In this document: positions 47,901-62,900 of the stretch, piece by piece
Layout: each line of letters begins with the position of its first letter
How positions within the stretch are numbered: position 1 is the first letter of the stretch
Made by a program: the position numbers and the translations under genes
Assembly: GCF_004027225.2 (NCBI RefSeq)
Contig: NC_044277.2
Location: 138,317,057-138,381,056 of the forward strand
DNA: 64,000 nucleotides
Direction: 5' to 3'
Source: Strigops habroptila
Lineage: Eukaryota; Chordata; Aves; Psittaciformes; Psittacidae
Notes under the pieces: generated by a model
Told to the model about the DNA's origin: nothing
Databases searched by the model: none
Seen by the model: only the letters and a program-made list of their open reading frames with translations

Positions 47901-50900
47901 AGCTACTGTGCTTGAACATGTGTGTGCAGTAACTAAATTTTATATTCAATGATGCACACCAAGTATCTGAAGGCAGGAACAAACCCGCAAACAATTCCAG
48001 ATAGCTAAAAGAAAGAAGGTGTTTAAGAATCAAGCTTTAACAGGAACACATGTTCATAATTATACATGACGTACATTCAAAAGTTACATCAACATTTTGA
48101 TAACCATTCCTACATTTACAGTGGCAAAAACAGCATACAGAAAAGATATAATTTATTTTGGCATTTGCTATCAGCTTGAACTGCTACAACAATAAACAAA
48201 AATCTGAGTCAACAGCACTACTTGAAAGAGACATAATAGTTAACTAGATTTTAATAATACAAGCTTAAAAAACTTGATCTAAGTATCAAGATGATTTTTA
48301 TAGCACCATAAGCTTTATCAGAACCTTAAAATTTGTAAAGGACATATCTGAATACATCATTCCCTCCCCCATGAGGACAGAGCCTTGATTCTTCCTGATA
48401 GATTTAAAAACAGAAAATACACTTCAGACTAGTTAACTCACAAGTCAATAACACAAATACTAGGTTATTAACATTGGTGATTTTAAGTATTCTTTCCCTG
48501 CTCCAAAAACCAAAGTTATCTACTGCCCAACATTAACACTACCAAAATTTTGTAAGTGTATGGTTTATATTCAAGTCATTTACAATGAAGAGTATTTTCT
48601 GCTCATAAACCTTAGCCACTTTATAGTTAACAACATACCATTAGTGAAAGCATATGCATATCCTGTCCATTACTTAAATACACAATTGACTGCTACCCAT
48701 ACGCTGCAGGCATTATCATCCTCATAGGCCTACTACTCAAGGCCAGTGCATGTTCTTGGCTATCCACCTTGAGCCTCTGACTTTGCCTAAAGTAGGCCTA
48801 GTGGGATGGTGCACCTTTACTGCTATTCATTATTTTACGTAGCCAAAAAGAAGGCAATGCAAGCCTTTTCTCAATTCATGAAGCCATTCATCCAATAAGG
48901 CAGGATAAACATTTTTTACCTCCACTGTGCATCTTCTCCTGTTCACATGGGTTCCCCACATTTTCCACAGCAATTACCTTTTGGGGAAGATCTGCTTTGG
49001 GGCAGGCTAATCAAGTGCTGTGGGTAAATTCTTCAAATACAAGTATAAATAAATGAGACAAATGCACACAGTGACTTGCCTCTGAAGGTCTAAAAGCCTG
49101 GCCACTACCATTCTTTGTACTCACTATTCTGCCTTGTGTAGCTTCTCCCAGGAGCCCTCCAAAAGTGATTACAGGAGACATACAGGCACAGTATAGGAAA
49201 AGAATCGAGGCCAGGCACTGCAGGCTTAATGCATCCTTGAAGTCACTCAAGAAAAAAGGTGCTTTCCTTTGGATGTCAAGTATCAAACCACCAAAAAGCC
49301 TAAATAGGTGAGATGAAACTCGTCAAACTGTACACTAAAGGATTCTAGCTAGTTCAAAACTATGGGCTACACATGACTGCCAGTGCCTACTGCCAGCACA
49401 AATTAGCTATTTCATAATCCAGATTAAATCATAACAGTTTAAAATGTAAATGAGAATCTTATCTATTCCATTTCAGTAGTATTCTAAATATAATCAAACA
49501 GGTTATCCACATTTTTAAAAGCTGGCTAGGTATTTTTGTATATGGGCTAGATACTGAAAAAATATCTTTGCAAGTGATTTTACCTAATAATGCTTTAAGT
49601 CAAATCTGTCTCACAATATTCAAAACAAGGAACAGAAGAAATGTGCTAAACCTCAACCAAGGCCACCACATTGATACATTTCAGGACTACTACTCCAGTA
49701 AGCTGATTCAAATTCTCTACATGCATATGGTTAGGTCCATAAATAAATTTAGGTCTACTATTTTTAACAGTGTTTTCACCTGGAGTATAGAGATATGCTA
49801 CAAATGGAAATACAAAACCAAACATATGTCAGTTCAACTAAGCAAACTATTAGCAAGAAATCAAAAAGCTTTTGTCAGTTTCAAAAAATTTACAAGACTC
49901 CGAAATATTAGGTATAATTTGCACCTACAAAAAAAAGATTTTATTTTTAATTATTAAAAAAAAAAATTTAATATTCCATTCCTAAGAAAAACAATAGTCT
50001 CATCTAACAATAATTCTGTGGGCAGAAATTAACCTCTCAGCTCCACATACTGTCTGCAGAACAGCAAAAGGTAAGTACAACAAGGCCAAAATGGTAAAAA
50101 TCAACACAAATGTTGTAAAGTCCTTCTTGCAAAGGTATGAGAAAGATGCATTTCATTTGGAAGTTCATTATTTTGGGGATAACAGCATTGTGCATATTTT
50201 CCAGAATTTCTCAATTGATTTAATCTCTACTCTCATATGAGATATTAAGATTTAATCTTAACCTGGAATTTGCAATGTTTGACTTTTTTGGCAAGTATTA
50301 CAGAACTAACAGAGAATAACAATGCAAGTCAACTGAAAGAAATTCCTTCAATTTTAGTTTAGATCTAGAACAAACCTGACCAAATCCAAAACATAACCAA
50401 TACCAAAGTATTTTTTGCCCCTTTATATTCCTGGATGTTTCATTTCATATATGTTTAACAAAACAGATTTACATTGATTGAAATTTTTAGTACCTAGCCC
50501 AATACTGAAAATTGCATATTCCTGCTACAATTATGATAATTGCATGCTCTTGACAATTAAAATATAAAACCAAACTTCTAAAGTCAGTTAGTTAAATTAG
50601 GCAGCATCTTATATGAAATCCTTCGCAAATGTGTTGAGAAACATTGCCATAGGCTTGAAAATACTTTAAGTGGATTGGCATTTATAGGCAAGAATTCAAC
50701 ACTTGAAAAGGAAAAAGGATGCGCTCTGACAATTATACCATTTATTTTTTTATGTTCAAATGTCACCATTAAAAACTGTGAAGATTTATTACTTTGATTT
50801 CTTTATGGTAGCTAGTATTTAGGAAAGTGAACACACCTTCCAGTTCTCTCAAGTTCAGGTCCGGCATGATGGCCTTCTTCTTTGAGAGTCTCTCCTGTAG

Positions 50901-53900
50901 GAGTAGATCCATTTGGAAATTTAGGTGCCTTCCTTTTCTCCTGGGGGGGTAAAGGCGGGGGGGGGGGCGGGAGAGAAGAAGAAAAATCATACTTTCAGAG
51001 TGCCTTTACACTAAAAAAGTGTAATTCAAAGACAGTGTGCAGAGTCTCCATGCCTTCCAAACCTTTATCATGTTCCCAGCTTATGAGCAGTCCTCCATTT
51101 GCCAAATTCATCTTGAGTACAGACAACTAGAACTCTACAACACTCTCCAAAAGATCTTACTAGTACCTTGCACAACCATATTAACCTTCCCTCATTCTAC
51201 AAGAAATATGTCCCTCAGACATGATGAAAACAAGGCTACCTTTTCAAAACACAGCAGAGGCTCAGCCATGATTGCCTAGAAATTTTTAGGTTTCTTTTCC
51301 CCCGCCTCAAACATTTCCAGAGCAAAAGCCTCTAGCTTCCAACGAAACTGACCTCACTTTATGACACAGTGTTTAGCTGAAGTATAAGAAGTCATTCCAG
51401 TATAATTAAGAAGTCATTCCCTTATTGAGCAAGCTGCTCATGAGCTCCTCATAAATTTCTCAGCCCAGCTTGCCTTGCAAAAAGCCCTGAGCCCTGCTTA
51501 TTTTGGAAACTAGTTAAGTGGTAGCTTCAGGCTATTCATGAATAGACTGCACTACTGTCACCCATTCCGTTCCATTCCACCCACACCCCTAAGCCACCAC
51601 TGGATTCAGCACCAACGTCAACCTTCTGAATCAAGAGCACTTTTGATGCTGGCAGCAGGAATTCCCCTCAGTTGTGAAGAGGGAGAAAGGGAAGAAATCA
51701 GAGTCCCTTTAAGTTCCAGCTTTGCCCTGGCTCTAATTCTGATCTTGTACCACGACTAAGCGATATGATCCTGTTTTTATCTAATTCATAAACATTCTGT
51801 GAACATTATATGCTAGCCAACACACATTAAAACATCTCAACGTTGTATGCAAATGAAAGTTTTTAGAAGAACTACAATATTCTTGCTCATCATTGTTAGA
51901 TTAATAATAAAATTTATAGCATGAACTCAGGTACAATTTCTGACCAATTCTCCTAGATCTCATAGGAATTCATTTCAGTATCATGAAAGGAAACACAGTA
52001 AATACAATTTACTTAAAAGCATAGCAGGAAATAGATTAACACTTCCTTTTCGTTTCTCTGATTATTTTGGTTTTTACTTAAATGGACAATCCACTTCTTC
52101 CCAAATGTGGGGACTTTCCTGATGCTTTCGTAAAGTTGATATTCAGTACCCAATTTACGTGCATTTTTTTTAATGTTACCTGGGAAGGAACACTTTTTGG
52201 TGGCTCAATTCGTATAGATGGATCCCATTCTCCTGGAGGCAGGACTGTCACTTGGTCTAAAAATTCATCAATTCCTGACAACAAATCATTTCGGTCTTTC
52301 GCTTTATAGGCAACATCATGGAAAACCTACAAGAAGAAATTACCAAACAATGGTGGTGGTTTTATTTTTTAAAAGAGGATCTGATTACAAGGAACACTTC
52401 ACTATTTTCTAAAAGGCATGAGAAATTTTTTAAAGGTCCTCAAAAGTTAGGCTTTTACTTTAGCTGCATACTTTTGCATTAAGAACTACCTAAAAAGTTA
52501 GAAAAGGCAACTAAAGCTTTTAATATTCAGTTCTCACACTCAACAAATACCATATTAAAAGTAGTTGCCCAACTGTAAAATGACCAATTTCTGGTTTAAC
52601 ATTTCAAAACTTTAAATCGTTCTAAAGAAATTTTAGAATTTCTGCTTGATAACCCTAATAATTATCAGCAATTCAGCAGGTGGCGCTCAATGGGAAGTCA
52701 GAATTAAAACATTCTAATTTTGCTCAGTAAGATAACATTAGTCTTTAAAAGTCTGAATTCCTCTGGGCTCTTCAAAACCACCCACCAGGGCTAAGCATAT
52801 GACTTCAAATGCCTAGTAAAATTCTAATTTTAATTATTTGACCTCACTTTGATTTAAAAAATATCTGTGACGACTCAATCACATGCTTAAACTTACTGTC
52901 CAGAACAGCTACGCAGCTTGCTGTGTCCTTTTTGAAACACAAGAGATTCATATCAGGCTCGGTTCTATTTAATAGTTCTATTTCCTAATTTAATACAAAT
53001 AGGAAATCTGTACACCAAAGCTACAATATTTTTTTCAGAAATACATTTAGGATTTCTTCAAGAAAGATAAGAGGAAAAGTTAATTTACCATTATCTAGTT
53101 CACTAACACAAGAAATAAATGAAAAACTGTAAACTTACTTAACCAGTTTGGGGAAGGTTTTTTTCTTTAACACGTCACTCCAGAATGTATTAATTAAAAC
53201 AGCTGGTAAATACATTATTCTAGACTTCTTTAATTACAAGTGTTTAAAATATATCACTCACATCATCTGTCATAAGTGTTGCTATTGATCTTCCAATTTC
53301 ATGGTACTGTGGAGCTTTTCCTGCTGGTCCCAGCAACAAAAACAAAAACCTGTGGAGAAAGGAATCAACGAGTACAGCTGACACAATTAAATATACTCCG
53401 AGGGTTCTTTCAAACTAATACTTAAAGAAAATTTAGTAGTGAAGTAAAAATCCTCTTCACCATTTCAGATATTAAAGACTGCTGCAAGACTAAGAAAAGA
53501 TTTACCTCAAAGTCATTAACGGAAGGAATTCGAATCCTGAACCAAAATTACTCTAAAATCTTCCTAACTAAGCCTAATTCTTCAACTTCTTATAATGCCT
53601 TATACGTAGAAGAAATCCACAGGCTAAGCTCAATGGATATTTCCTCCAGGTTATAAGCCTTTCTGACGTTCCCACTGGCAAAGACCCCTTTAGTGAGGGC
53701 CCAGGAGCTTTATGACCTGCTCTAGCCTCTCTGATGATCGATCACCTCTTTCATGGGAGTTAAATCCCTCTCACTTGCTGTGACTGGGCACATTACACAA
53801 CAGATGCACCGATATACTTCAAGCCACACGCTGGGCAGACTCATATAGGCATATCCTGGTCCTGTGTCAGTGGAAAGGAAGAGAGTCTGCATTTTGAATA

Positions 53901-56900
53901 CCTAAGAAGGTAAAAGTGATGTTTTGGGAAGGGAATTCAATCTGTGTGTGTGTCACACCATATGTTAACAGTCTCCATTTCCAACCACAGTAACAGCCAT
54001 CACACCACTGAACAGGATTAATATCTGTTAATTCAAAAGAATACAACTCAGTGAACCCCCATAATTCTTTTCACGACCTTCTTCCCGTACTCCATGAAAA
54101 TGAAATTTCTAAGTACAATCAACATACTTTAAAAAAGTAGCACCTTCTTTCCCCGTGCAGTACAAAAAGCTCAATGTCATCTTTCCTTTGCAAGGTGACT
54201 ACTCTACCTGAAGCTGAGAGTGCACCTTTAAAATCAAGTATGCTATTCCAAATCTGCAAGTCTAAACCATTCTGAAAAATTCAGGACAAGATAATTTTAG
54301 CTACATTAATACAATAATATGTATGCAGAAATTTTGGAACTTCCCAAGAAACATCATGAACAACTAGTCTCTGAAAATTCTCATGTCTATTTATAGAACA
54401 CTGCCAAGATTATTTCTGCCTTTCAATAAGAGAGTATAAATTGAAACTTACAAAGACAAGCAAACACTTTGATAATTTTAAAATATTAAAAAGAAAACCA
54501 CCAAAAAAAAAAAAAGTACAAATTTATGCCAAACACCACAGAACAGACCAATACATCAATGTGCACAGAAAATGAAGTGTCCTCTACAATGACTGACAAA
54601 ACAACTTGCCATCTTTATCATGGGACCTGCATTTTGATGTTTGATGATCTGTGGTAAATTACCCACAGTATACTGTGAGACCCATGATACTGTGGGGATG
54701 AGGGTGGGTGCACCAGGAAGGATAGCACATTGCAGATTGAAAACCAATTCAATGTATTAGCTGCAGATTGGTTAACCCAGTGTTAGCCATGTAGATTTGA
54801 GCATATAATTGAAAAAACTAAGTTTTTCAACCACTGAGGTTATTGATATACAGAATATTTCCATACAATGAGCATAGCTTCAAATCAGACAGATTTTCAG
54901 ACTATGTGGACTCTTTCCCACTGCCACTCTGTGTCATGCTGAAGGGATCTATAGTAATTTCATGCCCATCTTTAAAATGGCAACACAAGCTTGGAAAATT
55001 CATTGCTTTTACTCCAGGTCAGTTTCAACTTTTGCACTTACTTAAGACAGCATCATTATATATATTTAAAACATTCAGAGAATTTTATGGCAGATCTTAG
55101 TCCTTCAAATTTTGCAGTAAACGACTGGCATAATGCTAAACAAAAGTCTTCATTTCTTGAGCTTAATAGAGTATGTCTAAAAATGTACAACTTTTTGAGA
55201 TCTTAAATGTTATTATCTTATTGTGTAAGTAAAGCCAGACTTTCTAAGCATTTATTTACCGTGTAGGAACTGGAACTTCTGTGAGACCTGAGAGAAGCAC
55301 AGCTGGGGAGAGCCTCACAAAAGCAATAATAGGTCTTTCTAAAAAGTCTACTTCTCCCACTAACACATTTGACGCTTCTGCTCCTGCAGGAATTTTCCTC
55401 ATGAAGTTCATATCAACCTATTCATACAAAGATGAAACAAGTGTTTATACCCTTACTTAAGTTTATCAATATTTACTAGACATTTATGCTACAAAGAAAA
55501 ATAAAAAGGCAAATTAAGTATCCCACAGTACAGAAAAGACAAACATATGTAGAAAACGTCAGGCAGCCAACTAATAAACTAGTCTCTAAAAGTTAGAATT
55601 ACTACTACCTACCATACTCTAGAAGACTCCAAACTGCATAACCACCTTTCTAACATTACTTATCATGACAAAAGTTCTGTGGTAAGACATAATAAAATCT
55701 ATGCACAAAATTAACTAAGGAGAGTTCATGTAATTACACATGGTTTCTAGAATGCAAGTAGTTGTTTCACAGCTGCATATTTCAAATAGGTCATGATTTT
55801 GAAAAATAATTTGTATGTTTGTTTTCATCCATGAGGAATATGATGGCTGACAATATTAACATTCATTTCTGTAAGTAATTATAGAAGAGCATTAGAAAAT
55901 GGTACAGCACATGAACTCTGCTCACACACAAACACACGCACCAGTTACATGGCTATCTAGAGAACTTACGGGTGGCCTCTTGAGTCCCACACCAAGTGTG
56001 CCACAACTACAGTGCCAGGAGGCTGACTCCTGCCCAACAGGAGACAAGGCAGGTGTACAGAAGGACAGGCCAAGCAAAAACATAAAAACTGTGACAGAGG
56101 AGCAGGAATACATGGCCCCTGCCGTGCTTAGATCTGAACTACAGTGTAAGTTAGCCTTCCTTAAACCAATTATTTTTTTTTCCTTAAACCAATTAATAAT
56201 TAACCAATTTTCATAGTGTTTCACAGTACAAATGACACTAGAGATGGAAAGTACCCAGCAAAAATAAATTACGAAAGAAATACAAAGGATTTACAGTATG
56301 ACACAAGATTTCCTTCAGAAAGTGGTATTATATACTCCTAATGATTAAGATGTACAATAATAACTTTCCTACAGCAAACTCATACAACATACAAAGCAAA
56401 TCCTCTTTACAAAAAAAAAATCCCAGAAAGTCAGTCCTAGGAAAAATGTTACACCACCATCTATAATATTGTTTTTATAAGAGTCTTTATAGCAGATCTG
56501 AAAATACCTCCTTCTGCATGAGAAAGTACAGCATCTGCACTCTTGAAGTTACCCTAATACTGAAAAGATCACCAAAGGAAACAGAAAGTTCCATCCCACT
56601 GGGAGGACTTTCAAAACATTTGACACATTTAGCCTACACCATATTCTGGCACTTGTACATACAAGTTAGAGCTTAGTACATGTGTCTTGTGTACACTCCT
56701 ACACATGCGTACTTTTATGTTTCTTAGTTGTAAATAAGAGGGAAGTTACAACCACATTTTTTGTTACACAGTTATTTTGTGCTAAACATTAAGGTTACTT
56801 ACCTTACTAAAATCAACCGTGCTATTTTCTCTGCTTCCTCCTGCCCCGGTACCTTTAACATCTCCACTTTTCCCAGTGTCTAAATTTCCAGGTGCTGACT

Positions 56901-59900
56901 GTGGAGATGCTAACAGCCCTAAATTAAAACAAAGGGCGTAAGTTCAAAATGGTGTATGAAGTGAACCGAGTATGCGACACTACCAACACTCAATGTGGCA
57001 GCTTGCTTAAAGCAAATGTGCAAGTTATTCAGTAAGGGTGCCCTACATTAGTATAATAAATGCAACATTAACAAGTCACTTTGTTGTCAAAATAATGACA
57101 TCATTAAAAAACATAAGTATTGCCCAAATGATGGCCATTTGCAGAACAGTCACCAGAAAACAAGAGCTATTTCAATTGCAGCAAAAATTAACAACTGTTG
57201 ACATTTTAATAGTAACTGCTCTAGCAGTTAGCAGAAAGCATCTTCACTATATTTAGAAGTCCTCGAACACAAAAAGCAAACACCTCTGCTCTCTAGTCTG
57301 CTCTAATAGCAGTTATTTCCATTGTAAAAGCCCTGGCAAGCCACAGGCTACAAGTACAAGGAACAATACCCTGGTAGTTAACTAACTTGCACAAATAGAC
57401 TGTGTACTACATGAAGGATAGACAGCTTGCAAACCATGATTCCCATCTATGGGCCAAAGCTCCAAGTATTGACCTGACCAGACGATACTATATGAAATGG
57501 TGTCTCTAACATATTAGCTGAAGAGGCACGTGCAATGAAGTTTTTAAACACACAGCTTCCTTTTAACACCTGCAAGACAAAACTGTTTTGTGTAGCTTGC
57601 ATGCTATTAGCAACACTGAACTGCAGGTTCATAGAAGGGTGAAAAAGGCAAGTAACCCAGGTGTTCATACACCTGAATTCCATGTTGCACCATGGATATC
57701 GCTTCCCAACTACCATTTAAAAGCTGGTCTAGGCATGCATAACCAAGCCCAAATCCCATCTTTTGCACTACAGAGCTTTTAGTTGTTCAGTTTAACATGC
57801 ACTAGAAGTGCATTTGGCCTTGCTTGTCTACACTAGACCTTTCAGATATGGTGATAAAAATCATGCTTTAACATGCTTTCAAAACCACATCAGACAAAGA
57901 GTGAAGTCTCAACATTGTATTACATGCAGAAATATTAGGCCAAGCATCACTCTAGTCAAGATAAAACTGAAGTCCTCATTGGCTACCTTTTAGTTACTGT
58001 TTTATCATGACTACTACTGCACAACTAATTGCATCTCTCCATGTTTATAATTTAGCAATTTGACAATTTTTAGCATTTCAAATGACAACTGAACTAACTT
58101 TATTTGATCCCCAAATTTAGTTCCAAAAACCTCAAAGAGCCATCATATCAAAAAACATGCAGGCCCAAGCCTTTACCATTAATTTTCATTCTTACAGTTC
58201 ATAGGGATGTAAGTGGTGTGGGTAGCTTTTCCTGAAGCAAAAACCAAATGAAGTTAGTAAGCTGTAATTTCTTTGTGAATCCTAACATGCACAAGTAATT
58301 AGCTAACACTAAAAATACAACATTAGGTTAGCTAGGGAAAACAAAACCAAAACAGTCACATTCTACCCTTCTGCTCCAATATGTATGTGTTATTCACAAG
58401 AATGACTAACAGCAATCAACCACCTGCGAAATCAGCTGTTCAGAGCATTTAAGCGCATAAGAGTTGATGTTAAGATGTGTTTGTAGGACTAGAAATAGAA
58501 CAGAAATATTAAGCAGCTGTTGCAGAAGAGCATAATATAAAAGTTTATACAAACTTTTTTCACATTTTTCCCCCCTTACATAACAATAAAGGCAACTGAA
58601 GATGTATACAACTGATGAAAGATGACAATAATGCATCATTTTGCCCTTTATACAATGCCCTGTGAGCAAGAGCAAGCAGAGACTAGAACAAAAAGTGGAG
58701 AGAAAACCAAAGAGGAGGATAGAGAATAAGGATTCTACACATTAGCATAAACTACTATATTTCAGTGATACCAATTCTTCCAAAAGGTTTGCCTTCAAAA
58801 TTTCTCCAACCAGTCACAGTCAAGGTTCACAAGTTTTGGCACGAATACAGGAACACGTGTGTGATTCTAAACCACACGTAAATGGCTCCCCTCCTTCTGT
58901 TGGTCTTGCAGTTGGACAGACTGCTCTGCTCACATGGGAAGACTGCTAGGTTTTCAGACCTAATCAAGCATTTCCGCATGATACTGTGTTTCATTATGTA
59001 TATCAATCAGTCTGATATTTATTATTACCTCTAATAGTGAAATACTTTTACTGAAATCTCTCACTAATAGAACAACTTCTTTCCTTCTCCTTTCCAGTTC
59101 AGTAGATACAAACTCAAAAGCTACTGCTAAAAGAAAGTCTACTTAGTAATTTTTCTAGACCAAAGACAGAGAAATTCATCTAGTCTTACCAAAGCTACCA
59201 GTGGGATCTTTAAAAATACACAGTTCTCTTATTGACGTTGTTAGTTGGGCAGATATACCACCTGCCTCCTTCAAAAGACAACAGTTGATCAAGTCTTGAG
59301 TAAGTTTGAATTAAAACACCCTAGGATCACTCAAGTTGAAGTACTGAAAACTACACCTTCACTAAAGGTCATGTGCGTTTTTTAGCCAACTACACTTAGT
59401 TTAATACTGTGATCATAAAAATCTAATGGACATTATCTACTGGAAAAAGAAAGCAAGAAGCATACAGACATTTGCCTCACATCTCTACTTCAGGTAAAAA
59501 GAAATATGTTGGGGAAATGAGTTCAACACCTAAGCATGACTATTCCAACATAATTATGTTTACACAGACAAAGTTGATGAAACACAAAACTTTCAAATAC
59601 AAACTCACACTGTATTTGTATCTAAGGAAATAAAAATCAATTTTTAAAACTAAATTCCAATGCAAACTTAATGTGAAAAATATTAAAATTAGTCTTAGAA
59701 TGCAAATATGTACATCTTTCTGAATTAGTACTTTCAGTAAGTTATTATTGTAAGAGCAAAGCTGTTCTAAATATTATTTTACTCAGTTTTAAAGTACATT
59801 TATCAGTGAACCAAAAGACCTCTTAAAACAGGATGCTTGCTGTTGTTCACAGACATTAAGAAAGCTTAATGATATTGGTGAATTGAGAGTGTTCACCTTT

Positions 59901-62900
59901 AGCTGTGACACAGCTCTCTCTTCCTGGCTCTACCTATGGAATTCATTATTCAACAGTTTCAAAGATGGGAAAACAAAAGCTGTTCTTCAACTGGTGACAA
60001 AAGAAAAACGATATTGTTAAAAGAATCCTTTTCCTGGTTGACCTGTTATGAACTGATGACTGGTTGATGCAAAGTGGTAAACTGAAAGCGTGTCCCTCCT
60101 CCCTCCTCTTACAGTAATTCACATTAAGTTCAGTAACCTTCCAGCTATTTATAAAGACCAAAAATAAAGTCTGAATAGCACAAGGTCAAAGATAAATGAA
60201 TGCTACACAGAAGAAAACCACCTATTAGAAAATTAACACAGGTCCTAATGCCCACAGGAGGCAAACTCAACTCAGTTATACAGATGTGGAAAAAGTATCC
60301 AGGTTGCAATATTGTCAATTACTAGAGAGGGAATACAAACCATAACTTATAGTGGAATGCACCAATGGCTTGGGGAAGAGTGGCTGGAAAACTGCCCGGT
60401 GGAAAAGAAGGTGGGGGTGCTGACTGACAGCCGCTGAACATGAGCCAGCTTGTGCCCAGGCTGCCAACAAGGCCAACAGCATCCTGGCCTGTATCAGAAA
60501 TAGTGTAGCCAGCAGGGCCAGGAAGTAATAATCAAGAGATTAGTCCAGTTGCAGCCCTGAAGTCATAGTCTGAGAATGTTTTCACAGGCAAGCCCACGGA
60601 AAATGTGTCTCTGTGTTCAGATGATTTCTTGAATTAAAAAAGGGGGGAAAAAACCCCAGAAAACAAAAACGTCTTTCCATCATTATTGTTGTTCATCTTT
60701 CTCTGGAAAGAATTTTATTTATGGATTAACTGGGAAATCACCCTGTCAGATTCTCCCTTTAGGAGAAACATAAAGGCACAAAAGCAATTTGAACATGACT
60801 TGGAGATTCTGGTAGAAAGCTCTATTAGTGATAACAGCATTGAGTATTTGATCTTCATTTGTTTGCCTTATCTTGGGTTCTAAACACCTTGGGTCTAGCA
60901 TGCTGCCACTCCTGTCAGATGAGTAGAAAAGTAAGAACTGGATGACTGATTACAGCTGTTTTCCTCCTGGTTTTTTATTACCTTTGAAAGATCACCCATG
61001 AGAGAAAATGATCTTAGTGTGAATTCTCTTAATTTCCCATAAAGAAGTGAGAGAAACGAGTTTTCTGTTTGCTTTTCTGAATCTAAGTAAGGATGGACTC
61101 CTACTCCAACTCAAGATAACAGCCTACAACATAGCTTGCTCTTTTCTTCTCAGTGATTTGGTTGCAAAATGTGAAGAGAAATAACCACAGCCTTTTCTCT
61201 GACAGCATATTTTCACTGCTAGATGTAACAGTGTGCTCTTACTTGTTAAATAAGTGAGGAAGGAAACCAAGAAAAACACCCCACACCCCAAACCCTCCCC
61301 ACACACAGGAGGAGCCTAAAAGCTAAAAGAAATGATCGTAAAACCATTACCTATCTAGAAAAATCCTGAAGTCTCCAAATAAGTGATAATTTTGCAAAAG
61401 TAAAGCAAATATAGCAGTATGCATGCAGAATGCACAAGTTAAATATTTACTAAAAACTATTAAAGAAACTGCCAGAACTATCCATCCCTTTTTTTTTAAC
61501 TTATCTGTCCATCTACCTACCTTTTTACATGTAAAGAACAATAGCTTTGCAAGCCAACAAATCAATAAATTGCTGAGCTCTGACCTCCCAACCTACAATT
61601 ATAAAGTTTTACCTACCTTTCCCTATTTTGCATACCTAACACAACAAAATAATAATCAAGTGCCAGATGCTAAAGCAGAGCACTAATGTATAGCTATCTG
61701 GAAACAGTTTCAGATGAGCTGAACCTGCCAGTTCCATCATAAACTGCCACTGTTTTAAAAGAACAAAGCAAAAAGAAAACTGCTTAAAGACTTCATGATA
61801 CAAGAAGGTAGGAACATCACTGATAATTTTATCTTTCCTTATTCTTTTCACATTCATCTCTAATACTTCACTACATCTTCAGCTGTAGCTATCTCAGGAT
61901 ATCAAACACTGGTTTCAAATACTAACTCCACCACTGACAAAAAAAACCAACAAAGCAAAACCTGACATGGACTGTAGGTGAGTGAAAGGAAAAGGCCACC
62001 ATTTTTGACATTTTGCTTATATGTTATATTTTAAAAACATTATTCCTTTTTAATTACACAAATGAAAGTTAATTAAAGAATTTATTTTATTTTTTGCTGG
62101 CTTTTGTTAAAAGCTAAAAAGTTAAAAATGCCAAACAAGGAAACAATCACAACCAAGAATAAATAAAACATGCAGGCAAAAGTAACAGTTATCATATTCC
62201 TTTGTGCCAAAGTTATGTGCCAAAAACATCGCAATGCAAGTGATCCAGATGCAGACAGCATCACACACGGACAGCTTAAATTGCAATAGTTGCCTGGTGT
62301 TTTGTCAGTATTTTCCTTTGTCTTCTTTTCATGGCTTTCCTGCACTTCTAAGTCCTCCTCAGGTGGGTGGATTATTACTGAAGGAATATCATCACTGGCA
62401 GGTGACACCAGCAATTCCTTGCCCTGCAGTGGACTTGGCTGGGCACTTGTGGTTGGCGGGTGGCTGCAGGTAGGACTGGAGGGTGGTGTGTTTTGAGGGG
62501 TAGTTATAGGGGTTGTACACCTTGAGGCTGACGGGGTTCCAGCTCTCGAAGAAGGAAGAAGGTAATTGAGAAGAACTGACAAACGGTTTTCTCCTCTCAG
62601 GGAAATATTTGAGGCAGAGAGACCTGTTCGCAAAGAGTGGCGGGAGGCTGAAAGGCCTTCCCCCGAGATAAAACAAATGAAACACCATGAGGCTTAGAAC
62701 AGGGCTACACTAAAAAACAACACAGACACAAATATGCATTAACAATTTACATAGTAAATTGCAAGGTTTACGGGCAAAAAGTGTCATACTCATGCAAGTA
62801 AGATGAGAGAAAAAAGCAAATCTGATTTCACACAATAGGAAAGTAAGAAATTACTGATGAATACTAATTAGAATGGCAAAGATACCTGGGAGAGGATATT

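Larger units (their letters stand above)
56919..62293 (-). other. SLC4A7: SLC4A7 5.4-kb intron after cassette II
   Basis: The longest SLC4A7 intron wholly within the window. It holds the possible read-through exon at its start (62082-62293) and a CR1 fragment (60345-60545). Elsewhere I see AT-rich sequence without exon-like frames. The intron is of GC-AG type. Confidence 0.6.

Noticed and set aside
49568..49957. 129-codon plus-strand frame in an SLC4A7 intron
   Set aside because: Composition is that of AT-rich noncoding DNA (Lys, Asn, Ile, Phe), no recognisable motif, antisense to the gene.
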